Source: Leptotrichia buccalis C-1013-b
Lineage (GTDB): Bacteria > Fusobacteriota > Fusobacteriia > Fusobacteriales > Leptotrichiaceae
DNA length: 64,000 bases
Assembly (NCBI RefSeq): GCF_000023905.1
Contig: NC_013192.1
Coordinates: 1,922,001 to 1,986,000 of the forward strand
Direction: 5' to 3'
Shown: one piece after another, positions 8,930 to 17,083 of the stretch
Numbering within the stretch: position 1 is the stretch's first letter
Layout of the letters: every line of letters starts with the position of its first letter
Translations under genes and position numbers: made by a program
Notes under the pieces: model-generated
Database searches by the model: none
What the model saw: the letters and a program-made list of their open reading frames with translations, nothing else
What the model was told of the DNA's origin: nothing

Positions 8930-9445
8930 TTATCGTTTCAATCCACTTTTAGGAACATAACCTGTCCCACCGTCATATTTAACATAGTACCAGTCTCCTT
9001 TTCTTCCCAAATATTCTACAGGTTCTCCGTTTGATAAGTCAGCTATGAGTTCTGATCCTTCTTTTGGTTCTAGTCTTACGCTGACTATTCCATCTTCATC
9101 TCCACTTCCATCTATATAAAATATTACAGGCTCTGATGACTGAGAATTTTTTTCTGTATTTTGAGTTTTTTTAGGTTCTTTTTTTACTGGCTGTGATTGC
9201 TGCTGTTGAACTGGTTGTGGCTGTAATTGGGGTACTGTTTGAACCGAAGCCATATTTTGTGCTTCTAGTTGTCTTTTTATTACTTCCTGCTGTTCCTTTT
9301 CCAATTTTGCTATTTTAGTCTGCATACTAACAATATAAATTATCGCAATTGCAAATAAAACTAGCGAAAAAAATCCAATTACTGCTGCTAATACAATTTT
9401 TACTACATTATTATTGCTGTTATTAATATTATTTTGTTCCATCAT
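8930..9445 (-). CDS. Membrane-anchored SH3-domain protein, paralogue 3
   Basis: The product is 171 residues. It has an asparagine-rich N-terminus, a membrane helix (about 14-38), TKIAKLEKEQQEVIKRQ, and the shared NMASVQT.PQLQPQ block also seen in paralogue 2. A Q/S-rich linker precedes a C-terminal SH3b domain (VSVRLEPKEGSELIADL, GDWYYVKYDGGTGYVPKSGL). It is the upstream gene of the three. The same sequence blocks in all three show that the cluster arose by gene duplication. Confidence 0.87.
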   Translation of the reverse strand: MMEQNNINNSNNNVVKIVLAAVIGFFSLVLFAIAIIYIVSMQTKIAKLEKEQQEVIKRQLEAQNMASVQTVPQLQPQPVQQQQSQPVKKEPKKTQNTEKNSQSSEPVIFYIDGSGDEDGIVSVRLEPKEGSELIADLSNGEPVEYLGRKGDWYYVKYDGGTGYVPKSGLKR

Positions 9446-10062
9446 TCAAAATTCTCCTTTCTACTTAATTACAATTTCAACACTTCCTATTCTATTCAAG
9501 AATTAATAATTTATTTCAACAAACTTCTAACTATAGTTAATTTTTTCACTATTCAATTTATACATTTTAAACTATGTTAATAGAAGTCTAATATATTATA
9601 CCACATTTTTAGTATTAGCCAAATAAAATGTTAAATTTTTCATTCTTTATTAAATATAAAGTATTTTAGAAATTTTCTTACTCACAAAAAAGTATGCTAT
9701 TCTCATTAGATAAAATAAGTCTTAAAATATGAATTGTAGAAAAAGAGAGAGTGAATAAAAATAAAAACTTTGACAAAAGGAAACGAACTGAAAACAATAA
9801 TTTATTTTTCCTTATCAGTTTTAATATAAAATTTATTTCAGCAAATTTACAATATTCCAAACACAATTATTGCAGTAATTTTAAATAGTATCTTAGATAT
9901 ATTTTTTGTGGCAATACTGAATTAGGATTTATCATTATTCAAATTCTAGTAAGCAATTTTAGGTACACTTCAATGACTAAAAATCTATAATCTTTATTTG
10001 TAATATCCTAAAAAATATGTTAAAATATTAATAGAAATAAAATTACTAAAGGAGTGATTATT
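9446..10062. other. 617-bp intergenic stretch between divergent genes
   Basis: This AT-rich region separates the SH3 cluster (minus strand) from a plus-strand gene. It holds the promoter of the plus-strand gene (9998-10026). A 62-codon open frame at 9678-9866 on the minus strand has no ribosome binding site and an unlikely composition, and is not accepted as a gene. Nothing else is recognised. Confidence 0.45.
9998..10026 (+). promoter_or_regulatory. Predicted promoter of the 216-residue secreted-protein gene
   Basis: TTGTAA (9998-10003) and TAAAAT (10021-10026) are separated by 17 bp and lie 37 bp upstream of the start codon. Confidence 0.6.
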
Positions 10063-10713
10063 ATGAAAAAAGTACTAACTTTTCTTTTACTAACAATGTC
10101 AATTCAACTATTTTCCGCCAATTACAAAGTTGTTCTTAAAAAAGGGGTTACTTTATCACAACAGGAAATCAATAAGAATAACAAGGAAATAGAAATTGCC
10201 GCTAAAAGGGACTTTGATTTAATTATGAATGCTACTATGCAAGGAGCAAATTCTATGGTTTCCGAAATGATGAATGGGCAGATGCCGTTAAGTTCATCTG
10301 ATAAAAAATTTGAAAAAAAGATGAAATCATTTTACAACGATTTATTTAATATTATGATGAAAAAAAGTAAGACTAATATTGAAAAAATAAGATATGTTAA
10401 AAATGATGTTGCAGAAATAACTTTAGAATTTAAAATTCCTAATACAACAGAAAATTTCCAAAAATACACAGAATCAATGATTACTGAGCTTCTTTCTAAT
10501 AAAAATTTAGATAAGATGTCAGAAAATGAGTTTATGGAAAAATTTATGACAAAAATGTTTAATGATATGAAAAAAATGTACGAAAATACAAACAGCTATA
10601 TGTCTGTAAAAGGATCAATTTATCTGGAAAAAGACAACGGAAAATGGGCAGTTGCAGAATTGGATGAAAAATTAAGAAATTACAAAGAAATGTATAAAAT
10701 TACAAAAGAATAA
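10063..10713 (+). CDS. Secreted protein of unknown function
   Basis: The start is the ATG at 10063, preceded by AGGAG; a GTG at 10054 lies inside that ribosome binding site and is rejected. The 216-residue product has a signal peptide (MKKVLTFLLLTMSIQLFSA) ending in an AN cleavage context. Its mature part is rich in lysine, methionine and asparagine, helical in the middle, and ends with a strand pair (VKGSIYLEKDNGKWAVAEL). The last segment resembles the small periplasmic lipoprotein-like domains in which a beta sheet packs on helices, but no family can be named. It is a lone gene between a promoter and a terminator. Confidence 0.75.
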   Translation: MKKVLTFLLLTMSIQLFSANYKVVLKKGVTLSQQEINKNNKEIEIAAKRDFDLIMNATMQGANSMVSEMMNGQMPLSSSDKKFEKKMKSFYNDLFNIMMKKSKTNIEKIRYVKNDVAEITLEFKIPNTTENFQKYTESMITELLSNKNLDKMSENEFMEKFMTKMFNDMKKMYENTNSYMSVKGSIYLEKDNGKWAVAELDEKLRNYKEMYKITKE

Positions 10714-10719
10714 TTTAAA

Positions 10720-10753
10720 AGGGCTTCCATTTTTAGGTAGCCCTGTATTTTTT
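10720..10753 (+). terminator. Terminator between convergent genes
   Basis: AGGGCTTCC pairs with GGTAGCCCT around a short T-rich loop and is followed by GTATTTTTTAT on the plus strand. It lies between the stop of the secreted-protein gene and the end of the oppositely oriented ABC ATPase gene. Its T-rich tail overlaps the last bases of that gene. Confidence 0.8.
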
Positions 10754-11471
10754 ATAATACTTTTAAGAAATTTTGAGTTCTTTCGTGCTGTGGATTCAAA
10801 AATACGTCATTTGGACTTCCTTGCTCCACAATTTCTCCATCAGCCATAAAAATTACCCTGTCGCACACTTCCCTTGCAAATCCCATTTCATGCGTTACAA
10901 CAACCATTGTCATTCCGTCTTTTGCCAGCGATTTCATTACTTGCAGCACTTCTCCTACCATTTCAGGATCTAGAGCTGAAGTTGGCTCGTCAAATAATAT
11001 TGCTTCAGGATTCATTGCCAATGCTCTTGCTATTGCAACTCTTTGTTTTTGCCCTCCAGACAAACTGGATGGATAAAAATCCGCCTTTTCTTCAAGCCCT
11101 ACTTTTTTTAGAAGTTCTTTAGCTTTGACTTTAGCTTCTTCTTTGCTCATTTTTTTTAATGTAACTGGGGCTAAAATAATATTTTCCAAAACTGTTAAAT
11201 GTGGAAATAAATTAAACGACTGGAAAACCATTCCTATTTTTTCTCTCAATTTATCAATATTCAAATTTTTATCAGCCATATCCTCATTATCTACCAAAAT
11301 ATGTCCTCCGTCAAATTCCTCAAGTCCATTTATACATCTTAAAAATGTACTTTTTCCTGATCCAGAAGGCCCAATTACACTTATAACTTCCCCTTTTTCT
11401 ATTGCTACACTTATATCTTTCAAAACAACGTTATTTCCAAATTGTTTTTTTAAATTTTTTACTTTTATCAT
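10752..11471 (-). CDS. Polar amino acid ABC transporter, ATPase subunit
   Basis: This cytoplasmic ATPase of a polar amino acid importer (GlnQ/ArtP type) is 239 residues. Walker A is GPSGSGKST (about 34-42), the Q-loop is in [18 protein letters not shown], the ABC signature is LSGGQKQR, Walker B is [14 protein letters not shown], and the switch histidine is in [25 protein letters not shown] and the [14 protein letters not shown] run are typical of this subfamily. The gene overlaps the permease gene by 4 bp, showing translational coupling. The amino acid carried is not certain. Confidence 0.93.
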   Translation of the reverse strand: MIKVKNLKKQFGNNVVLKDISVAIEKGEVISVIGPSGSGKSTFLRCINGLEEFDGGHILVDNEDMADKNLNIDKLREKIGMVFQSFNLFPHLTVLENIILAPVTLKKMSKEEAKVKAKELLKKVGLEEKADFYPSSLSGGQKQRVAIARALAMNPEAILFDEPTSALDPEMVGEVLQVMKSLAKDGMTMVVVTHEMGFAREVCDRVIFMADGEIVEQGSPNDVFLNPQHERTQNFLKVL

Positions 11472-12181
11472 ACTTTTAGCTTCCCTTCTATTTTCTTGAA
11501 TAAAGTTGACAGAATTTTGATTACAAGATAATAAATTAATGCGATAATTAACATTGTTTCAAAAGTCTTATAATTAGTTTTGAATGCAATTTGCCCTTTC
11601 CCCATCAAATCAGCAACTCCTATTACCATCAGTAATGATGTGTCTTTTAACGACGTAATGAATTGATTTAAAATTGCGGGTATCATATTTTTTATCGCCT
11701 GTGGTAAAATGACTTTTCTCATTGCTTTTCCAAAAGATAATCCCAAACTTCTGGCAGCTTCCATTTGCCCTGTGTCAATTGCCTGTATTCCTCCTCTAAA
11801 AATTTCAGCCAGAAATGCACCAGCATTCAAGCTTATTATAATAACTCCAGCAATTTCAGGCGACATCTGCTGTCCGTTTAGGAAAGCCTTATTTATAATC
11901 GGAACAACTCCAAAATAAAAGAATATCGCTTGCACTAATAACGGCGTTCCTCTTATAAGGTCAATATATTCCTTCCCAATCCACTGCAAAGTTTTAATCA
12001 GATAAAAATTAAAATTCTTCTTTTTCGTAGGCACAAAATTTATATATCCTACACCAATACCAATCAGCACGGCAAAAAATAACGATATTGCCGCTATCAA
12101 AAGTGTCGTGCCTAATCCAATTAAAAATTCTATTTTATATTCTGATAATATTTCAACATAAGTTTTTAAATAATTCAGCAT
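11468..12181 (-). CDS. Polar amino acid ABC transporter, permease subunit
   Basis: The inner-membrane subunit of the same importer is 237 residues with about five to six membrane helices. The EAA loop that docks on the ATPase reads [29 protein letters not shown]. Upstream features include [18 protein letters not shown] and [15 protein letters not shown], both typical of the HisM/GlnP group. It begins 107 bp after the binding-protein gene. A single permease gene in the operon suggests a homodimeric channel. Confidence 0.93.
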   Translation of the reverse strand: MLNYLKTYVEILSEYKIEFLIGLGTTLLIAAISLFFAVLIGIGVGYINFVPTKKKNFNFYLIKTLQWIGKEYIDLIRGTPLLVQAIFFYFGVVPIINKAFLNGQQMSPEIAGVIIISLNAGAFLAEIFRGGIQAIDTGQMEAARSLGLSFGKAMRKVILPQAIKNMIPAILNQFITSLKDTSLLMVIGVADLMGKGQIAFKTNYKTFETMLIIALIYYLVIKILSTLFKKIEGKLKV

Positions 12182-12288
12182 ATTTTTCCCTTTCTAAAAC
12201 TCAAAAATTTAACTTAAAAAAGCAAATCAGTCCTAGAATTTTATATTTACGCTATGATGTAAAAGAACCTTTTGCTTTTTTATTTTTA

Positions 12289-13044
12289 TTATTTTGTATA
12301 TTTATCCACTATTTTTTGATATTCTCCATTTTCTTTTAATGTTTTCAATCCTTTGTTGAATTTTTCCAATAATTCCTTATTTTCTCCTTTTTTAACCATG
12401 AATCCGTATTCATTGTTTGTCAATTTTTCTGTTCCTATTTTAACATTTAAGTTTGGATTTACTTTTATTGTATAGGCAATTACTGGATAATCTTCAAATG
12501 CCGCATCTGCCTGATTATTTTCTACTGCCTTTAATGTAGAAGCTGAATCTTCAAATACTCTTATAGTAGCTTTCCCTTTTAAATTATCTTCTGCGAATTT
12601 TGCTCCAGCTGTACCATTTTTTACAACTAGTCTTTTTCCTTCCAAATCTTTTACAGTTTTAATAGTACTGTTACCCTTGTTAACTAAGGCAACTAGCCCT
12701 GATTCATAATATGGATCAGAAAAATCTACAGATTTCTTTCTTTCTTCAGTAATGCTCGCTCCTGCAATTACTCCATCAAGCTGTCCTGACTGTAACGCTG
12801 GAATCAATCCCCCAAAATCCATTGGCTTAAATTCCACTTCAAATCCTTCTAGTTTCCCAATCGCTTGCAACAATTCTATATCAATTCCAGTATATTTGCT
12901 ATCCTTTTTATATTCAAATGGCGGAAAACTTGTGTCTATTCCAATTGTATATTTTTTCTTGCCATCTGCCGATTTACTTCCACATGCCATTGTTAACATA
13001 AATACTGTCACTAACATAATCATTTTTAACATTTTAGATTTCAT
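12289..13044 (-). CDS. Polar amino acid ABC transporter, substrate-binding lipoprotein
   Basis: The 251-residue solute-binding protein belongs to family 3. The lipoprotein signal peptide ends in the lipobox LTMACGS, so Cys21 would be lipidated and the protein membrane-tethered. Family motifs include YTIGIDTSFPPFEYKKD and YTGIDIELLQAIGKLEGF, then FGGLIPALQSGQLDGVIAG. An aspartate in QADAAFEDYPV sits near the ligand-binding cleft. The start has GGAGG 8 nt upstream. A near-perfect promoter and a leader hairpin precede it (13077-13148). The ligand may be arginine, glutamine or cystine; the sequence alone does not decide. Confidence 0.92.
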   Translation of the reverse strand: MKSKMLKMIMLVTVFMLTMACGSKSADGKKKYTIGIDTSFPPFEYKKDSKYTGIDIELLQAIGKLEGFEVEFKPMDFGGLIPALQSGQLDGVIAGASITEERKKSVDFSDPYYESGLVALVNKGNSTIKTVKDLEGKRLVVKNGTAGAKFAEDNLKGKATIRVFEDSASTLKAVENNQADAAFEDYPVIAYTIKVNPNLNVKIGTEKLTNNEYGFMVKKGENKELLEKFNKGLKTLKENGEYQKIVDKYTK

Positions 13045-13076
13045 AAAAATTATCCTCCAAATTTTAGATTTTATTT

Positions 13077-13103
13077 CTTAAATTGCTTTTTTGCATTTAA
13101 GAA
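13077..13103 (-). promoter_or_regulatory. Leader hairpin/operator-like palindrome upstream of amino acid ABC operon
   Basis: TCTTAAATTGC and GCATTTAAGA form a near-perfect inverted repeat around a T-run. It lies between the predicted -10 box and the start codon of the binding-protein gene. It could be a repressor operator or an RNA hairpin in the 5' leader. Confidence 0.55.
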
Positions 13104-13119
13104 TATTCGTTATAAAAAA

Positions 13120-13148
13120 AGTCTAGCACAAAAAAAAATTATTGTCAA
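13120..13148 (-). promoter_or_regulatory. Predicted promoter of amino acid ABC operon
   Basis: On the minus strand, a consensus TTGACA (13148-13143) is followed after 17 bp by TAGACT (13125-13120). It lies 76 bp upstream of the binding-protein start codon. Confidence 0.75.
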
Positions 13149-13302
13149 AATTTTTAAATTTTTCATATTTTTCCATTTTTTTACTAAATTTTTCACAAAT
13201 TTTAGAAAAAAAATCTTGTTTTTCCCTTAATTTTAATTGCTATTCGCCATATAAATTACTTTTTTTCACTAATAACTCAAATTATAATTTACACATAATA
13301 AA

Positions 13303-13332
13303 AAAAGAGCCATCATTTTTTGGATAACTCTT
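13303..13332 (-). terminator. Rho-independent terminator after the helical-repeat protein gene
   Basis: On the minus strand, AAGAGTTATC pairs with GATGGCTCTT with one internal mismatch region and runs into TTTTTTTA. It begins about 15 bp past the stop codon of the gene at 13347-14525. Confidence 0.85.
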
Positions 13333-13346
13333 AATTTTTTAAAATT

Positions 13347-14525
13347 CTAATACATTATTTTGGGCGGAATATATTGTACTACTTTTGAATTTTTAGATTT
13401 TATTTGTTGTTTTATACCATTAAACATTGACTCATTAATTTTAGTTATATCTTGTTCAGAAATACTATTTATAATTTTCTCAGCTTTATTAAATTTACCT
13501 AAACGTCTGTTAGCTTCTGCTTTTATTAATAAAGCATCCCCTCTTTCTTCTCTTCGCTGCTTTAAAGTTGCATAATCTTTACTCTTTTGTGATTTTTTTA
13601 TTTCATTGTCTAAATTGGCAATTACCTTATCAATATAATTTATGGATTTTGTAAGTTCATTATTTGTTGAAAGACTTTGTTCATTGTAGACGTATCCTAA
13701 AAAATTTTCAGGTTCATCCATATAAAATAAGCTCACAGCTTTATAATATTTTTTATCTAGTTTAGCAAATAAACGGTCTATTTTTGTTTTTTCACCTAAT
13801 TCACGATATAATTTAGCTTGTTGTAATAATTGCTCTTCAGTTATTTCTTTCTTGTCTTCAGCTATTTCTCTTTGTAAAAATTTAAGTGCCTTATTTACAA
13901 TCATCCGTTTATCATTTTTATCTTGAATTTTGTTTTTGAAACGTTCAAAACCATTGCTTAACTCAATACCTGTCAAATCATAATAAAAATTTGCCGCCTT
14001 TTGTAAATCTTTTGATGAAACACTCTCCAGTATTTTATTCATTTTCTCATATTCTTTATTTTCAGCATACAAATTTAATAATTTCCAAGGTATTTCTTCC
14101 TTTTTAGCTTCAAATGATTTTTCCAAATAATTTATTCCCTTTTGCAATGCTTCTTTTGTTATCGCCTGATTTTCTGAATGGTCAAAATAATACGAATTAT
14201 AATAAGCTTCTCCAATTTCCTTATCCGAAAATTCTTTTGTTAATTCATAAAATCTTCCTAAATAATAATATTTTCCCGCCTCTTTGGAAATTTCACGATA
14301 ATCTTTTCCATTAATAATTTTTTCGTATTTTTTTAATTCTGCATTGGTAAATTTTTCCTTAAACATTACAAATTTATTTCCAGGACATTGTGGTATATGA
14401 AAATCTACAAATTTTTCTCCACCAATAGGACAAACATACGGTGTTCTTATCGCAGGGGTTCCAAAAATATTTAAATTTCCAATAATAATTCCTCCCAAAA
14501 TTATTACTCCAACTTTTAACTTCAT
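13347..14525 (-). CDS. Secreted helical-repeat (TPR-like) protein, unknown function
   Basis: The product is 392 residues with an N-terminal signal sequence (about 1-22, VGVIILGGIIIGNLNIFG). A short cysteine-containing segment follows, YVCPIGGEKFVDFHIPQCPG, with two CP motifs about 16 residues apart that could hold a metal or a disulfide. The rest is made of repeated 30-40 residue helical hairpins with Tyr, Leu and Ala at regular spacing (for example LKFLQREIAEDKKEITEEQ and LLIKAEANRRLGKFNKAEKI), as in TPR proteins. No enzyme signature is seen. It is a lone gene closed by a strong terminator; a role as a periplasmic scaffold is inference. Confidence 0.72.
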   Translation of the reverse strand: MKLKVGVIILGGIIIGNLNIFGTPAIRTPYVCPIGGEKFVDFHIPQCPGNKFVMFKEKFTNAELKKYEKIINGKDYREISKEAGKYYYLGRFYELTKEFSDKEIGEAYYNSYYFDHSENQAITKEALQKGINYLEKSFEAKKEEIPWKLLNLYAENKEYEKMNKILESVSSKDLQKAANFYYDLTGIELSNGFERFKNKIQDKNDKRMIVNKALKFLQREIAEDKKEITEEQLLQQAKLYRELGEKTKIDRLFAKLDKKYYKAVSLFYMDEPENFLGYVYNEQSLSTNNELTKSINYIDKVIANLDNEIKKSQKSKDYATLKQRREERGDALLIKAEANRRLGKFNKAEKIINSISEQDITKINESMFNGIKQQIKSKNSKVVQYIPPKIMY

Positions 14526-14660
14526 TTTTCCACACTCCTTTTAAAAATATAGTCAAATCTCTTTAATACTATAAAAACTAATAATATCTTACCTATAATT
14601 AATTATAACATCAAAACCTTTAATTAAACTTAAAATAAGCCAACAAAAAATAATAAACCT

Positions 14661-14697
14661 GCTCTTTTCTTAACTTTAAGATTAAAAGCAGGTTTAC
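14661..14697 (-). terminator. Rho-independent terminator of the butanediol dehydrogenase gene
   Basis: On the minus strand, AAACCTGCT pairs with AGCAGGTTT, with further AT pairing in the loop, then ATTATTTTTTG. It lies 36 bp past the stop codon. Confidence 0.85.
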
Positions 14698-14732
14698 CAA
14701 ATATATACTTAATTTTTAGACTCTCAATTTAA

Positions 14733-15782
14733 TTATTTAGGCGATACCAAAATCTTAACTTGGCTCTTTTCTTTAACTAATGCCTCAAATCCTTCATTTA
14801 CAATATCTTCCAATTTAATTCTTTTTGTTACTAATAAATCTTTTGAAAAATATCCTTGTTTCATCAGTTCCAATGTTTTAGGGAATACATCACGGTATGC
14901 GATAACTCCTTTTATTGTTCTTTCTTGAATTACCACTTCGTTAGGCTGAATCGGTGCTTCTGTTTCCCAGATACTTACAACCATTAATTCTCCATCTTTT
15001 TCAGCGGCTTCCAAAGATTGCTGCAATACAGCAGGAACTCCTGTCACTTCATAAGACACATTTACTCCGCCATTTGTTTTCTCTTTTATAAATTCAACTG
15101 AATTTACTTTTGTTGGATCTACAATTATTGCTCCTAATTTTTTAGCGATTTCCTGTCTTTCAGGCGAAACTTCCACAGCATAAATTTCTGTTGCTCCAGA
15201 TGCTCTCAATGCGTCAATGATAAGAAGCCCGATTGGTCCACAGCCGAAGACTGCGGCTGTATCTCCTGTATTGAATTTGCTTTGTCTAACTGCGTAAACT
15301 GCCACTGCTGCTGGTTCTGTCAATGCTCCTTGCTCAAAGTCAATTTCATCAGGTAATTTATGAGCCTGATCTTCATTTACAACTACAAATTCAGAGAATC
15401 CTCCACCTCCACCAGCAAGTCCGATAAAGTTCAAGTTAGGATCTAGATTATATTTTCCAACTAATCCATTTTTTGCCAAAATCGGCTCAACTGTAACTCT
15501 ATCCCCAACTTTAAATTTAGTAATTCCATTTCCAATTTCTATAACTTCTCCACAAAATTCGTGTCCCATTGTGATAGGCGCTTTTTCATTAGTATAAGGA
15601 TGTGGAGTATCTGCTGGAATAAAAATAGGACCTCCTAAATATTCATGCAAATCACTTCCACAAATTCCAGCATATTTTACTGCGATTTTAATTTGATTTT
15701 CTCTTGTAATTTCTGGAATTTCTACTTCTTCAACTCTTACATCTTTTCTGTTATGCCATCTTGCAGCCTTCATTGTTCCCAT
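14733..15782 (-). CDS. bdhA: 2,3-butanediol dehydrogenase, zinc-dependent MDR family
   Basis: This zinc alcohol dehydrogenase interconverts acetoin and 2,3-butanediol with NAD(H), acting as a fermentative redox valve. At 349 residues it closely follows the Bacillus BdhA pattern: MKAARWHNRKDVRVEEVEIP, CGSDLHEYLGGPIFIP, the zinc/proton relay segment TMGHEFCGEVIEIG, then FIGLAGGGGGFSEFV. The NAD site is AAVFGCGPIGLLIIDALRA. The extended LAGGGGGFSE loop and HEYLGGPIFIP distinguish this group from sorbitol and threonine dehydrogenases. GGGAGG lies 9 nt before the start. Acetolactate synthase and decarboxylase genes are not in the window, so the substrate assignment rests on similarity. Confidence 0.88.
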   Translation of the reverse strand: MGTMKAARWHNRKDVRVEEVEIPEITRENQIKIAVKYAGICGSDLHEYLGGPIFIPADTPHPYTNEKAPITMGHEFCGEVIEIGNGITKFKVGDRVTVEPILAKNGLVGKYNLDPNLNFIGLAGGGGGFSEFVVVNEDQAHKLPDEIDFEQGALTEPAAVAVYAVRQSKFNTGDTAAVFGCGPIGLLIIDALRASGATEIYAVEVSPERQEIAKKLGAIIVDPTKVNSVEFIKEKTNGGVNVSYEVTGVPAVLQQSLEAAEKDGELMVVSIWETEAPIQPNEVVIQERTIKGVIAYRDVFPKTLELMKQGYFSKDLLVTKRIKLEDIVNEGFEALVKEKSQVKILVSPK

Positions 15783-15940
15783 TTTTGCTTTCCTCCCAAA
15801 TTGTTGTTAATTATATCATTTAAATTTAAAATTTCTGTTTCTATACTTTATTAGTATACCCCAATTTTTTTTAAAATCAATACTAATTTCTGAATTTATT
15901 TTTTATTTTAAATATTTTTTATATCAATATAGTAAAACGT

Positions 15941-16040
15941 CTTTAAAACCGAACTCAAAATCTATGACTATTTTACTCAAACCCTAAATTTATATAATTT
16001 TTAGTAGTTCAATTTTAAATGGGTTCGAGTATATAATAAA
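15941..16040 (+). repeat. Dispersed ~100-bp intergenic repeat, copy 2
   Basis: This is the clearest copy. Left-end TTTAAAACCGAACT is inverted relative to AGTTCAATTTTAAA, and internal ACTCAAACCC is inverted relative to right-end GGGTTCGAGT. The two pairings cross each other in order. It lies between the bdhA start and the accA terminator. Confidence 0.8.
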
Positions 16041-16048
16041 AATTGTCA

Positions 16049-16083
16049 AAAAAATAAGGCAAGTTAATTTATGCCTTATAAAA
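16049..16083 (-). terminator. Rho-independent terminator of the acc genes
   Basis: On the minus strand, ATAAGGCA pairs with TGCCTTAT across a loop of about 12 nt and is followed directly by TTTTTTG. It lies about 20 bp past the accA stop codon. Confidence 0.88.
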
Positions 16084-16102
16084 ATATTTTTTTATTGCTT
16101 GA

Positions 16103-17050
16103 CTATTCTTCAAAGAAATCTCCAATTTTTCTATATTTCTCATATCTTCTTCTTAATAATTCTCGAAGTGAATACTTATCTATCCGTTTAAATTCCTTTA
16201 CAACTGCTTCTTTCAAATTCTGCGCTGTTTCTTCAAAATTTCGATGAGCTCCACCCAAAGGTTCTTTTATAATTTCATCTATTACTCCTAGACTTTTTAA
16301 ACTGATTGCATCCATTTTCAGACTTTTTGCCGCTTCCGCTGCTTTTGTTGAATCATTAAAAAGAATCGAAGCGCAGCCTTCTGGAGAAATAACAGAATAT
16401 ACACTATTTTCAAGCATTAAAATAGAATCTGCCACACCAATTCCTAATGCTCCTCCACTTCCACCTTCTCCAATTACTACTGATACAATTGGCACTCGAA
16501 ATCCAAACATTTCTGCCAAATTTTTAGCAATAGCTTCTCCTTGCCCTTTTTCCTCAGCTTCAATTCCAGGATATGCTCCAGCTGTGTCAATTAACGTTAA
16601 AATTGGTAATTTAAAACGTTCTGCCATTCTCATCAGTCTTAGAGCCTTTCTATAACCTTCTGGACTTGCCATACCAAAATTCCTGAAAATATTCGAATCT
16701 ATATCTCTTCCCTTCTGCTGTCCGATAATCATTATTTTATATCCATCAATTGAGGCTAATCCACCTACAATAGCATGATCGTCTTTTGATAGCCTATCTC
16801 CGTGAAGCTCTACAAAATCTTGAGTCAATTCATTTATATAATCCAATGTATATGGTCTTTTAGGATCTCTTGAAATCTGAATTCTATTCCATGCATCCAG
16901 TTCATTTTCTTCAAAATCTTTATATTTACTTTCCAATTTTTTTTCCAGTTCTACTATTTGAGCAGAAAAATCAATATTTTTTTCATCTGAAAATGACTTT
17001 AATTCCGATATTGCCTCTTCTAGTTCCTTAATTTCATCTTTTATACTCAT
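16103..17050 (-). CDS. accA: Acetyl-CoA carboxylase carboxyltransferase subunit alpha
   Basis: This subunit works with AccD to move the carboxyl group from biotin to acetyl-CoA, giving malonyl-CoA, the first committed step of fatty-acid synthesis. At 315 residues it has the usual length. An N-terminal coiled-coil helical part is followed by the crotonase-like core with WNRIQISRDPKRPYTLDYI, GQQKGRDIDSNIFRNFGM, TLIDTAGAYPGIEAEEKGQ and the oxyanion region IGEGGSGGALGIGVAD. It lies 33 bp after accD and the two are co-transcribed, then stopped by a strong terminator. accB and accC must lie elsewhere. Confidence 0.97.
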   Translation of the reverse strand: MSIKDEIKELEEAISELKSFSDEKNIDFSAQIVELEKKLESKYKDFEENELDAWNRIQISRDPKRPYTLDYINELTQDFVELHGDRLSKDDHAIVGGLASIDGYKIMIIGQQKGRDIDSNIFRNFGMASPEGYRKALRLMRMAERFKLPILTLIDTAGAYPGIEAEEKGQGEAIAKNLAEMFGFRVPIVSVVIGEGGSGGALGIGVADSILMLENSVYSVISPEGCASILFNDSTKAAEAAKSLKMDAISLKSLGVIDEIIKEPLGGAHRNFEETAQNLKEAVVKEFKRIDKYSLRELLRRRYEKYRKIGDFFEE

Positions 17051-17083
17051 ATTCCTATCCTTTCATTTGAGAAATTTTTAAAT

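Noticed and set aside
9678-9866. 62-codon open frame on the minus strand in the gap after the SH3 cluster
   Set aside because: It has no ribosome binding site, its composition (Phe, Leu, Ile, Cys) is that of translated AT-rich non-coding DNA, and it has no neighbour on the same strand at operon distance.
10752-13044. Naming the ABC operon as glutamine transporter glnHPQ
   Set aside because: The subunits fit the whole polar amino acid group; nothing visible fixes the ligand, so no gene symbols were given.
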